NCBI RefSeq assembly: GCF_934617235.1
Contig: NZ_CAKTTZ010000023.1
Span: 1 to 38,994 of the forward strand
Origin: an uncultured Ellagibacter sp.
GTDB lineage: Bacteria > Actinomycetota > Coriobacteriia > Coriobacteriales > Eggerthellaceae
Direction of reading: 5' to 3'
DNA: 38,994 nt
Made by a program: the position numbers and the translations under genes. This document shows, piece after piece, positions 8,091 through 17,748 of the stretch; the first letter of the stretch is position 1; the number at the start of each line of letters is the position of its first letter. The notes beneath the pieces were generated by a model. The model did no database searches. It had not been told where the DNA came from and saw only the letters and a list, made by a program, of their open reading frames with translations.

Positions 8091-9173
8091 ATGAGTAAGC
8101 GCAGTTTTTACGTACGAGAATCCGAGCTTGACGACTTCCAGCGTCAAGTGCTCAATAAGAAAGTCGACAAGTCATTCATTGTGAAAGGGTGCGCGGGAAG
8201 CGGAAAATCGATTCTTGCCCTCTGGAAAGCGCACGATATCGTCTCCAACAACCGCGGGTCACTGCAAATCATCGTATTCAATAAGGCGCTAAAGTCATAC
8301 ATGGAGGAAGCCCTTCGCGCCATCGGAATCAACCCATCGCTCGTCGACTATTGGCACCATTGGAAGAATAACCCAAGGAGAAGCGACTACATCATAGTCG
8401 ACGAAGTTCAAGATTTTGGGCAAGAAGCGTTAGAAGCATTTATGAACAACGCTCGCATTGCATTACTCTATGGCGACAGCGCCCAACAGCTCTACGGATG
8501 GCGAAAGGAAGATGCGCCGCTTTCTGTTGAAGAAATAGCGGCAGCAACCGGTCTCAGCACGGAGAACCTTGTCTTCAATCACCGACTCCCAAAGACAATC
8601 GCGAGATTCGCGCAGTGCATTTGTCCCGAGGGAGACGACCTTGAAAACCGTTGCCGAAACGAAGGTTCGGAAAAACCTTATGTTCTCAAATATGATTCAT
8701 ACGAAGAGGAAATGAAGGGAATCGCTTCAATTATCGCCAATCGGGGTTTTGACGACATCGGCATCCTCTTTCCAAAAAATGAAGACGTCGACAACGCAGC
8801 CCGCTTCTTCAGTGCAAATGGACTGAAGGTCGAAAAGAAGACCAGTAGCGACATGGATTTGAACTGGAGCACGACCAATCCAAAGCTCATGACCTACCAT
8901 AGCGCCAAAGGTGCCCAATTCGAGGCGGTTTTCATCCCCGAATGCACAGCAGGGGACCGCTTCCGCAATGCTCTCTATGTTGCAACAACAAGAACATATC
9001 AATCTCTCTATATCACATACACGGATTACCTCAGCCCCCTTCTGAGCGGCATTCCGGGCAACCTATTCAATAAATCGCTCTCCAGCTCGACCAGCGACTG
9101 GTTCAGCGGCAGAGGATATGCACCGGTAACCGACAACTCGTGCAACGTATACGACGAAGACATCCCGTTTTAA
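8091..9173 (+). CDS. Compact UvrD/Rep-like superfamily 1 helicase
   Basis: The 360-residue protein has the full set of SF1 ATPase motifs: a Q-type FQRQVL near residue 17, Walker A GCAGSGKS (33-40), Walker B IIVDEVQDF (about 101-109), motif III YGDSAQQLYGWR, motif IV NHRLPKTIARF, motif V TYHSAKGAQFE and motif VI YVATTRT. It is about half the size of UvrD and lacks the large 1B/2B insertions, like many helicases of mobile and defence loci. ATG at 8091 is chosen because AAAGGA lies eight bases upstream; an in-frame GTG at 8013 lies inside the preceding gene. It should translocate on single-stranded DNA or RNA. Its partners are presumably the products encoded on either side. Confidence 0.85.
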   Translation: MSKRSFYVRESELDDFQRQVLNKKVDKSFIVKGCAGSGKSILALWKAHDIVSNNRGSLQIIVFNKALKSYMEEALRAIGINPSLVDYWHHWKNNPRRSDYIIVDEVQDFGQEALEAFMNNARIALLYGDSAQQLYGWRKEDAPLSVEEIAAATGLSTENLVFNHRLPKTIARFAQCICPEGDDLENRCRNEGSEKPYVLKYDSYEEEMKGIASIIANRGFDDIGILFPKNEDVDNAARFFSANGLKVEKKTSSDMDLNWSTTNPKLMTYHSAKGAQFEAVFIPECTAGDRFRNALYVATTRTYQSLYITYTDYLSPLLSGIPGNLFNKSLSSSTSDWFSGRGYAPVTDNSCNVYDEDIPF

Positions 9174-9197
9174 CCGTTACGCTGAACAGGCAGGATA

Positions 9198-11021
9198 ATG
9201 ATGAAATACTACATTCCCACATCAACCAGCAACTTCAACTGCCTTTTGGCGGACGAAAGCATCTCCCCCTGCGGGTTCTACCAAAAGAGATCGTTCGGAT
9301 ATCGATCTTTCGCCAAGGTTCCCCCTAGCGACAATGAGGCGCACCTTCCTCTTTTTGTCTCATGCCCTGTATTCGAGCTTCCCGATGACACCCCCGGGTT
9401 TCCCCTCGTTCTCGAAATCGACAGCTGTCTGCTCAACGAAAGCGAGCTTCAGCAGGGTAGTTGCGAAGGTGGTGCGGTTTTTTATACCGACGAAACTCTC
9501 TATTTCAATCCCTTTCACGTGCGATTCATCTTCCATAATCAACGGGAAATGATCGAGACAGTGAACGCGGCGCAACGCAGCATCGAAACCAAGCTACTCT
9601 CATGGTATCGAGGATCATTTGCGTCCATCGATTCACTCGATAAGAAGCACATTCAGGAATTCAACGGCCAGGAAGACTTCAAGGATGACAACCAGGAGGA
9701 AATCAAGCAGGAATTGCTCAGTAGCGACGCTCGGAAAAATCGGATCAAAGGCATCCTTTGGAGCTACACCATTGGAGCAAACCTCTCTCGGAAGGAATCA
9801 GTATACGCCGACCTCAGAAAGCATCTCGAAGAAATGCGTTGCGCTCTGTCGGCGCAGGTCGGAGCGACAAAGCCAGCGGACAAAGACTCGTTGGCAAACC
9901 TGCGTAGCGACATCAATAGAGTTCTCGTAAAGTCGCAAGAGGCCATCATTAAAAAGTATTGCAAAGCATGGGAAGAGCCAGACGTTGCTTTTAGGATAAT
10001 GTATGCCTCTTGCCCCTCGGATCGCCCCGAAATCAAATCAACGGTAATGGAGGCAGCGGGGGTTTTCCAGATTGGCCCATTCGCGGGAAGCACCATCGCG
10101 GATGTCAACGCATATATTGACGGAACAATAAAGGAAATCACGAAGACGATTTACCCGCCCAAGCTCATTGCCGTTGACGGCATCCCTTCCGTTAGCGGCA
10201 ATCAATTCATTAGCTTACCAACAGGCGAAAACCGCTCAACTATCGAGCGAGGCAAAGACTATACCGAAGACAACATTGGCGCATCAGCGGGCGAGAGGCG
10301 CATAGCTGCATACATCCTCAATGCGACCCTCGCCAAACACGCGCATCTTTTCATCGAGAACAAACCATCCTACGTGTATGAAATAGCAAGGGGGCTCAGA
10401 GGAAAGTGTTCTGAGCAAGATGAACCAGCCCTTGAGCAATTCCTGAGAATGCTATATGACAACCTTAAGGGCGCAGCGCCTCTCAAATTGAGCGAAGCGC
10501 CAAACGAAACTATGAAGTCATTCGCCATATTCTGCAAAAAGGGAGGTATGGATTCCCTGGAAGACCTTGAATGCGTTTTGCTCTCAAACGGCATTCTCGA
10601 CTTGAGCTTTGCCTATGCACTATGGGGCGCAGTTTACGGCTATTCCGCGATGCCGAAAACAGTCATAGATGCAACATTGTCTGGCTATCCAAAAGAATAT
10701 GCAGAAGAAGCAATGCGACGCATTTTTGAGGAGATTTCGGACAAACCGCATTTCGAAACAAAAACGGATCCCTGGCGCGAACAAAAAGAACTGATAATCG
10801 GAGCATGGCCAGACCTCTACGAGATGCGCGACACGGAAGATTCACGCACAGCTAGTCGGCCCAAGAAAAACTGGCCAATTGAGAAGATCTTAAAGAAGTG
10901 TAACTCCATCGACGACTGGGAGAAGCAAGTAGATAAAACCTGGAAAAAGAAGTCAGACATCTACCAGGCACACATAGAGTTCATTAACGGCCAAAGGAAA
11001 TTCAATGATACTCAGCGCTAG
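9198..11021 (+). CDS. 607-residue protein of unknown family
   Basis: I do not recognise a named domain. The N-terminus YYIPTSTSNFN followed by ESISPCGFYQKRSFGY (residues 20-35) looks like a conserved module, giving a beta-rich first 120 residues. About residues 150-250 are charged and helical, with coiled-coil character. The rest is mixed alpha/beta, with a basic, lysine-rich end (about 560-607). There is no signal peptide and no membrane segment, so it should be cytoplasmic. Two adjacent ATGs (9198, 9201) follow CAGG and either could start it. It begins 24 bases after the helicase stop and overlaps the DUF1848 gene by 17 bases, so it is almost certainly co-translated with both. It may be the specificity or scaffold subunit of the system, but that is only a guess. 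Confidence 0.75.
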   Translation: MMKYYIPTSTSNFNCLLADESISPCGFYQKRSFGYRSFAKVPPSDNEAHLPLFVSCPVFELPDDTPGFPLVLEIDSCLLNESELQQGSCEGGAVFYTDETLYFNPFHVRFIFHNQREMIETVNAAQRSIETKLLSWYRGSFASIDSLDKKHIQEFNGQEDFKDDNQEEIKQELLSSDARKNRIKGILWSYTIGANLSRKESVYADLRKHLEEMRCALSAQVGATKPADKDSLANLRSDINRVLVKSQEAIIKKYCKAWEEPDVAFRIMYASCPSDRPEIKSTVMEAAGVFQIGPFAGSTIADVNAYIDGTIKEITKTIYPPKLIAVDGIPSVSGNQFISLPTGENRSTIERGKDYTEDNIGASAGERRIAAYILNATLAKHAHLFIENKPSYVYEIARGLRGKCSEQDEPALEQFLRMLYDNLKGAAPLKLSEAPNETMKSFAIFCKKGGMDSLEDLECVLLSNGILDLSFAYALWGAVYGYSAMPKTVIDATLSGYPKEYAEEAMRRIFEEISDKPHFETKTDPWREQKELIIGAWPDLYEMRDTEDSRTASRPKKNWPIEKILKKCNSIDDWEKQVDKTWKKKSDIYQAHIEFINGQRKFNDTQR

Positions 11022-11952
11022 CAGACGCACCGACATCCCAGCATTCTACGCAGACTGGTTTCTTAACCGCCTTCGAGAAGGCTCTGTCCTTGTGCGCAAT
11101 CCCATGAACTACCACCAGGTATCAGAAGTGAAAGCAACTCCGGAGAATGTTGACTGCATTGTCTTCTGGACGAAAAATCCCTCGCTTCTCCTCGAAAAGC
11201 TTCCAGAAATCGACGATCTCGGGTATCGCTACTATTTCCAATTCACGCTCAATCCCTATGGCAAGTCAATAGAAGAGAACCTCCCCGACAAGAGCATTCT
11301 TGTCGAGACGTTCAAGCGCCTTTCCGACCAGTGTGGACCAGAAAAGGTAATCTGGCGCTACGACCCCATCTTCGTCGGAGACGAATACCCAGTCGACTAT
11401 CATGTGGAGCAATTCGCCCGTCTCGCAAATCAGCTAGAAGGGTATACCGAGAAATGCATTTTCAGTTTCCTTGACCCTTACGCAAAGATCCAAAAGGCAA
11501 TCAAGCAGTTGGGTATCGAGCCTCCTGATTTAACAGCAATGAGAACAATCGCTCAGCTGTTCGCAGAAATAGCTTCGCCAAAGAACATTAAATTGGAAAC
11601 ATGCGCCGAGGAAATCGATTTGGAAAAATACGGCATCTCGCACGCCCGATGCATCGACGGGGATTTAATCGAGAAAATCATCGGCTGCCCACTTAATGTC
11701 GGAAAAGACTCCTCTCAGCGCTCCATTTGCGGGTGCGTTTCGAGCATCGACATCGGATCGTTCAACACGTGTGCACACGGATGCAAGTATTGCTATGCCA
11801 ACTATGGAAGGCAAGCAGTTCTCAAAAACCAAGCTTCGCACAACCCTAATTCTCCCCTTATCTTCGGCGAGCTTGACGAACGAGACGTCGTCAAGCCAAG
11901 AAAAGAGAGGGACACCAGATCCCTGAAACAACCCCAGCAATCTCTCTTCTAA
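11005..11952 (+). CDS. DUF1848 family protein (iron-sulfur, radical-SAM-like barrel)
   Basis: The 315-residue protein matches the DUF1848 pattern. It begins MILSASRRTDIPAFYADWF, continues with VRNP, DCIVFWTKNP, FQFTLNPYG, VIWRYDP and FSFLDPY, and ends with a cysteine cluster ICGC near residue 241 and CAHGCKYCYANYG near 256-263. The CxxxCxxC motif is of the kind that binds a [4Fe-4S] cluster in radical SAM enzymes, but it lies at the C-terminus instead of the N-terminus, as is normal for DUF1848. No reaction has been assigned to the family to my knowledge. AAAGGAA precedes the start, which lies inside the end of the previous gene. In this operon it may modify or repair nucleic acid together with the helicase and methyltransferase; that is inference. 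Confidence 0.88.
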   Translation: MILSASRRTDIPAFYADWFLNRLREGSVLVRNPMNYHQVSEVKATPENVDCIVFWTKNPSLLLEKLPEIDDLGYRYYFQFTLNPYGKSIEENLPDKSILVETFKRLSDQCGPEKVIWRYDPIFVGDEYPVDYHVEQFARLANQLEGYTEKCIFSFLDPYAKIQKAIKQLGIEPPDLTAMRTIAQLFAEIASPKNIKLETCAEEIDLEKYGISHARCIDGDLIEKIIGCPLNVGKDSSQRSICGCVSSIDIGSFNTCAHGCKYCYANYGRQAVLKNQASHNPNSPLIFGELDERDVVKPRKERDTRSLKQPQQSLF

Positions 11953-11980
11953 GACCACAGGTTCGCACAAGGAGCTCGAC

Positions 11981-12367
11981 ATGGCATATTACAAGAAATA
12001 CAGCGGCGGCGGTTTCTACGACAAGAAAAGCGGGCAGTGGATTTCCTCGACAAGGGCCCATCAGAGAGTCAATGAAAGTATCGGAGGCTGGACAAAAAGA
12101 CGTGCTCGCGACGGTTCGTACTATATGGAGCGAGATGACGACTGGGATGATGACTGGGACGACGATGATGACTGGGACGATGACGATGACGACGAATGGG
12201 ACTACAACCGCAGGATTCCGGAGAAGCGACTTCACCAAAAAGTTGGCGAAAGCATAGACGGCTATACAAAGAGAGTCAGCAAGTCGGGAAAGTACTATAT
12301 GGAAAAAGACGACAATCGAAACGACAACTATCGTTCCGGCAGATGGGGAAAGCGACGCTATTGGTAA
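11981..12367 (+). CDS. Small tandem-repeat protein with an Asp/Trp-rich linker
   Basis: The 128-residue protein has two copies of a 28-residue unit, at residues 27-54 and 85-112. Each follows the pattern HQ(R/K)V-x-ESI-x-G-(W/Y)-TKR...G-x-YYME(R/K)DD. Between them (52-74) lies an almost pure Asp stretch with Trp at 55, 59, 65 and 73. The two ends are basic and Tyr/Gly-rich. The linker is encoded by a GAY-rich simple repeat that could change length by slippage. AGGAG precedes the start. It follows the DUF1848 gene by 28 bases and is probably the last gene of the operon. I know no family for it. The acidic linker could mimic nucleic acid or bind a basic partner; this is speculation. Confidence 0.72.
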   Translation: MAYYKKYSGGGFYDKKSGQWISSTRAHQRVNESIGGWTKRRARDGSYYMERDDDWDDDWDDDDDWDDDDDDEWDYNRRIPEKRLHQKVGESIDGYTKRVSKSGKYYMEKDDNRNDNYRSGRWGKRRYW

Positions 12368-12548
12368 TTCATTTTGCAACTGCATCCGTCTCCTAGTACG
12401 CCTCTCGTCATCCTAGCCCGATCAGCGCTCTGCGGGCATTTCGCCCGCCGAAGGCGCACCTGACGCCGTGATGCAAACACTCGCTGTCCTAGCGGCCGCA
12501 GAACTGCGCTGGATGCTATCGCAAACGCGAAAACGGCCCCTCGCACAA

Positions 12549-12578
12549 AAAGAGCCCCAAGGCGCCTCGGGGCTCTTT
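12549..12578 (-). terminator. Terminator of the glutamine synthetase gene (usable from both sides)
   Basis: AAAGAGCCCC (12549-12558) pairs with GGGGCTCTTT (12569-12578) around a ten-base loop. On the minus strand TTTTTGTG follows, so it ends glnN. From the plus side it could also stop the operon that ends at 12367. The stretch 12368-12548 shows no gene, only a small CGGGC/GCCCG hairpin near 12440. Confidence 0.85.
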
Positions 12579-12600
12579 CATACAGCTATGACCTTGCGTT

Positions 12601-14691
<2,091 letters not shown>

Positions 14692-15013
14692 ATGACGCGC
14701 TCCTTCACTGGTCGTCTTAAACGCCGTTTGGCGGTCGCAACCGCAGTTTTCCGTGGGGTGCCATCGCCGCTTTTGGCTGATGGCTGCATGCTCGACACGA
14801 TAACACGAAGTCATCCGCGATGCCCCCTTAACCAACGCATATCAAACTAACGGCGAAATGTTTCGAGCAGTTTACAGGGCAGAGAACACTTTGTTGCAAT
14901 GAGAGCGTCGAAGGCAGGGGAAGATGAGGCTCGGGGTCTGGTACACTACAATCATTCTACTTTAAGGATAGCCTTATGCAAGGAGAACGCATGCCGCGAG
15001 AAAGCATGACTTA
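14692..15013. other. Gene-free interval between glnN and the toxin gene
   Basis: This 322-base stretch holds the probable glnN promoter (14871-14899, minus strand). At 14940-15008 it also holds a plus-strand TACAAT, an AAGGAG and an ATG (14992) that lead into a short frame antisense to the toxin gene. No other gene is credible here. Confidence 0.5.
14871..14899 (-). promoter_or_regulatory. Candidate promoter of glnN
   Basis: On the minus strand TTGCAA (14899-14894), 17 bases and TGTAAA (14876-14871) would start a transcript with a leader of about 170 bases before glnN. The spacing is ideal; the -10 box is only moderate. Confidence 0.45.
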
Positions 15014-15442
15014 TCAGACCAGAACCGACAGCGCTCTGAGGCCCGCTTCCTCGATACAGTTCACATGCATATCGCGCGCAAGCGCCCACATCTTCTTATC
15101 GAGAGTGAAAAGCGTTGCGCCCGTGCGACGCGCAAGCACCAGGTAGAACATGTCGTATGCGGGATGCCGATAGCGAATCGATTCGGAGAGCGCCTCTTTC
15201 GCAAGCGACGCGTCATCATGAAAGCGATCGACGAGGGCCTCCACCCGACCAAGCAAGACCTGAGCTTTCTCCTCGCCCATCGACCCAAAAGCGGCATATT
15301 TGAAGCATGCGTTCGACACCTCAGAGTGAAAGACAGACGGAGCAATAGCTTCTTCGCCTTGCAATAGAAGAGCCCTGAGAGCATCACCGCGCTCGCCCTC
15401 GAACGCCATTTCGAGAGCCGCGTTTGCATCAATTACCACCAT
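15014..15442 (-). CDS. PIN-domain toxin of a FitAB/VapBC-type module
   Basis: The 142-residue protein is a PIN-domain ribonuclease. Its acidic metal-binding residues are visible: Asp in MVVIDANAALEM at the N-terminus, Glu in FHSEVSNA, Asp in AYDMFYLVLARR and Asp in TLDKKM. Such toxins cut RNA (often tRNA) when released from their antitoxin. ATG at 15442 follows a strong GGGAGGAGGG; it lies inside the end of the antitoxin gene (14-base overlap), the usual coupling in such pairs. Family assignment is sure; the RNA target cannot be read from the sequence. Confidence 0.88.
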   Translation of the reverse strand: MVVIDANAALEMAFEGERGDALRALLLQGEEAIAPSVFHSEVSNACFKYAAFGSMGEEKAQVLLGRVEALVDRFHDDASLAKEALSESIRYRHPAYDMFYLVLARRTGATLFTLDKKMWALARDMHVNCIEEAGLRALSVLV

Positions 15443-15806
15443 AAGAAGCCCTCCTCCCCATGATTTCACCAAGCACTTCTCCGATATGTCTACTTCTCTC
15501 TTCCCTTGCTTCGCGAATAACATCGACGGGACTAGGAGCGTCGGGGGGCAAAACTAGGGGATTCGCCTTCGCGCTTTCGAACAGCTCCTGGCGCTTTTTA
15601 ATGCGGGCAGCGCGCTTCGCCTCTGTGTCGAAATCGAGATAGAGCGAGTGGCGGGGTGCTTCCTCCGTGTGCGCACGTTCGCCCGACACCATTGCCTCGA
15701 CGGCGACGATCGTCTGTTGCGCAACGCTCCTGTGCTCCCTCGCGGCGACCTCTTTCAGCTTTTCGTACAGATCCTCGGGAAAATCGCGAACTTGCAAAGC
15801 CGGCAT
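15429..15806 (-). CDS. Ribbon-helix-helix antitoxin (FitA/VapB-like)
   Basis: The 125-residue protein starts MPALQVRDFPEDLYEKLKEV, an Arc-type ribbon-helix-helix domain as in FitA antitoxins. It continues with a long charged helical tail that should wrap the PIN toxin; the tail is longer than in the smallest FitA proteins. ATG at 15806 has AAAGGGGG upstream. Upstream codons in the same frame would run through the operator. Autoregulation is likely because a palindrome lies between promoter and start. Confidence 0.85.
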   Translation of the reverse strand: MPALQVRDFPEDLYEKLKEVAAREHRSVAQQTIVAVEAMVSGERAHTEEAPRHSLYLDFDTEAKRAARIKKRQELFESAKANPLVLPPDAPSPVDVIREAREERSRHIGEVLGEIMGRRASYGGN

Positions 15807-15826
15807 GGCAGCCCCCTTTCGCATAC

Positions 15827-15843
15827 GCATGCTCTTTGCATGC
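15827..15843 (-). promoter_or_regulatory. Palindromic operator of the toxin-antitoxin pair
   Basis: GCATGC, five bases, GCATGC forms a perfect inverted repeat directly after the -10 box and before the antitoxin start. This is the place where a ribbon-helix-helix repressor would bind. Confidence 0.6.
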
Positions 15844-15872
15844 ATTATACATAAAAGGCGTTCCGTTGCCAA
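15844..15872 (-). promoter_or_regulatory. Promoter of the toxin-antitoxin pair
   Basis: On the minus strand TTGGCA (15872-15867), a 17-base spacer and TATAAT (15849-15844) give a near-consensus promoter. Its start site lies in the operator. Confidence 0.8.
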
Positions 15873-16132
15873 AGATGCCTTCTTACCTGGAATCGACTCG
15901 CCGTGGACAAAGAAGGCCGATATGCGAGGAGTGTCGAAAGGCTAACTTCAGATTGGAAAAACTGACCTGGGGAAACACCGACAGAAGTACGAGCGAGTGG
16001 CAATTTCCGAGGTCGAAGACTCACATATCGCCATTTTTTGTCCCTCGCTACCCGTTTTTCGGGAAGAAGGGTGGCGATGAGTCCAGCGGTGTCACCCGAT
16101 GCACCGCCTTCCGGCAACGCCGTCAGCTTCCG

Positions 16133-17527
16133 CTACCCCACCTGCTTCTTCATCATGGGATAGGTAAGAGCGGCCAGCACCGGAATGGCGAGCGCAACGA
16201 AGGCGCCCGTGCCGAAACACGCGAACGACCCCCACGTGTCGATAATGACGCCAGCGAGCGTCGGCCCGAATGCAAGACCGCAGATGCTGCCTGAGGTCAC
16301 CCACGTGAGCGCCTCGGTGATGTTCGCCTCGGGCACAGCGCGCTCGGCCGTCTCGTTCAGCGTGATGACGAACGGGGCGTACGTGCCCGCCGCTACGAAG
16401 ATGACCACGAGCAGGCTCACCGATGAGCTCACGAAGATCATCGATCCGTAGCCAAGGCCGATCACGATGGAGAACGCCAGCATCTTCTTACTTTGGCGCG
16501 CGGTGAAAAGAATCATGCCGAACACGAACCCAACGATGGTCGACACGAGCGACTCGATGGCAAGGATAAGGCTTGCGAACACTGGGTCGTTCAGCTCGAT
16601 CTGCGCGAAGGACACCGTCGCCGTGTCGAAGATGCCGAAGAAGCAGCCCATCAGAAGCGACAGGAAGAACAGCGTGCGCACCACGGGGTTCGCGAGGAAC
16701 AAACTGCGAGAACGCTTCTTCTTGTTTGCGCGAGTATCGTCGGACGCATCTGCGGAAACGTCGCACGCGATGCCCGAGCCAGCTGCAGGAGCGCTTTCGT
16801 TTCGCGAGCCTTCAGCCGCCGCATCGGACTCGACCGAGGCGGCACCTTCGGCGCGATCGGCGAGCGCGGCGCCTTCCCGATTCGCAAGCTTCTTTTCCCA
16901 ACCCGGCACCGGCTCGGTGTCCTTCGATGACACAAGCAGCAGCGTCCCCACCACGCAGCAGATAAAGCCGCATCCCATGCCGGCGATAGGATGGATTCCC
17001 GAAGCGAGTGCGATGGAAAGCGCGGGACTCACCATGAAGACGATGTCGTCCATCACGCCCTCGTAGGAGAACACAGTCTTGAGCTCGGGCGCATCGTCGC
17101 CCAGGCGACCCGATTTCACCAGGTAAACCCAGCGAGCACGGGTAAGCGCCTGCGGCGTGGGAAGAAAGCCCATGAGCACCGCGCCCACGAAGCACAGCGC
17201 AATCGGCAGTTTGAGCAGCACGGTGACCAGCAAGATCGCGCATCCAAACAGCGCGACGCACGTGGCGGGCAAGACGATCGCACCCTGACCGCGCTCGTCG
17301 ATTCTCTTCGAGACGCGCGGCGATATCAAAAACAGAGCGAACGCCACTACCGACGCAACCAAACCCGCCATGAAATAGGAATACCCCGAAAGCGTGAGCA
17401 TGGACACGGTGCCGATGGTGCGCATGAACGCGTACATACGCACGAGAAGACCGCCTACCTCGAAAGAATAGGCGGCCTTCACGCGAAACATCGCACCGTA
17501 AGCATTCAAGTTAAATGAGCTAGCCAT
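16133..17527 (-). CDS. MFS transporter
   Basis: The 464-residue inner-membrane protein has about twelve hydrophobic segments in two halves, joined by a hydrophilic loop of about 80 residues rich in Ala, Ser, Glu and Asp (near residues 205-285). The fold is that of a drug- or metabolite-exporting major facilitator, but no substrate motif is evident. The start at 17527 begins MASSFNLNAYGAMF. There is no ribosome site; instead a TACAAT ends only nine bases before the ATG, so the mRNA may be nearly leaderless. It is transcribed away from the MocA/SufS operon and is not clearly linked to it. Confidence 0.8.
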   Translation of the reverse strand: MASSFNLNAYGAMFRVKAAYSFEVGGLLVRMYAFMRTIGTVSMLTLSGYSYFMAGLVASVVAFALFLISPRVSKRIDERGQGAIVLPATCVALFGCAILLVTVLLKLPIALCFVGAVLMGFLPTPQALTRARWVYLVKSGRLGDDAPELKTVFSYEGVMDDIVFMVSPALSIALASGIHPIAGMGCGFICCVVGTLLLVSSKDTEPVPGWEKKLANREGAALADRAEGAASVESDAAAEGSRNESAPAAGSGIACDVSADASDDTRANKKKRSRSLFLANPVVRTLFFLSLLMGCFFGIFDTATVSFAQIELNDPVFASLILAIESLVSTIVGFVFGMILFTARQSKKMLAFSIVIGLGYGSMIFVSSSVSLLVVIFVAAGTYAPFVITLNETAERAVPEANITEALTWVTSGSICGLAFGPTLAGVIIDTWGSFACFGTGAFVALAIPVLAALTYPMMKKQVG

Positions 17528-17748
17528 AGTTACGCCATTGTACCCGATGGGTCGCGAGGAAGTTACGTCGCCTTCCGAACGGCTGCACGGCAACTCTCGC
17601 AAGGTTGCGCGGGCATCAAGAGAAGACGATTCCCTCGAAGCATCGGTTTTCGCACAGTTCGCGCAAAGAGAAAGAATCAGCTGTATCCTATACGGAATCG
17701 ATCCGTCGCTTCAAGCAAAGCATGAGGCAGGCAGACGAAGGAGACCCT

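Larger units (their letters stand above)
15807..16132. other. Gene-free interval ahead of the toxin-antitoxin pair
   Basis: The interval carries the antitoxin operator and promoter at 15827-15872. From 15873 to 16132, the tail side of the MFS gene, I see no gene and no clear terminator. There is only a small CCCG/CGGG hairpin near 16050. Confidence 0.5.

Noticed and set aside
11005..11952. Classical radical SAM enzyme
   Set aside because: The CxxxCxxC is at the C-terminus and the N-terminal pattern is that of DUF1848.
15656..16294. Plus-strand open frame across the antitoxin promoter region
   Set aside because: Overlaps a clear promoter and operator on the other strand, has no ribosome site and gives a composition unlike a protein.
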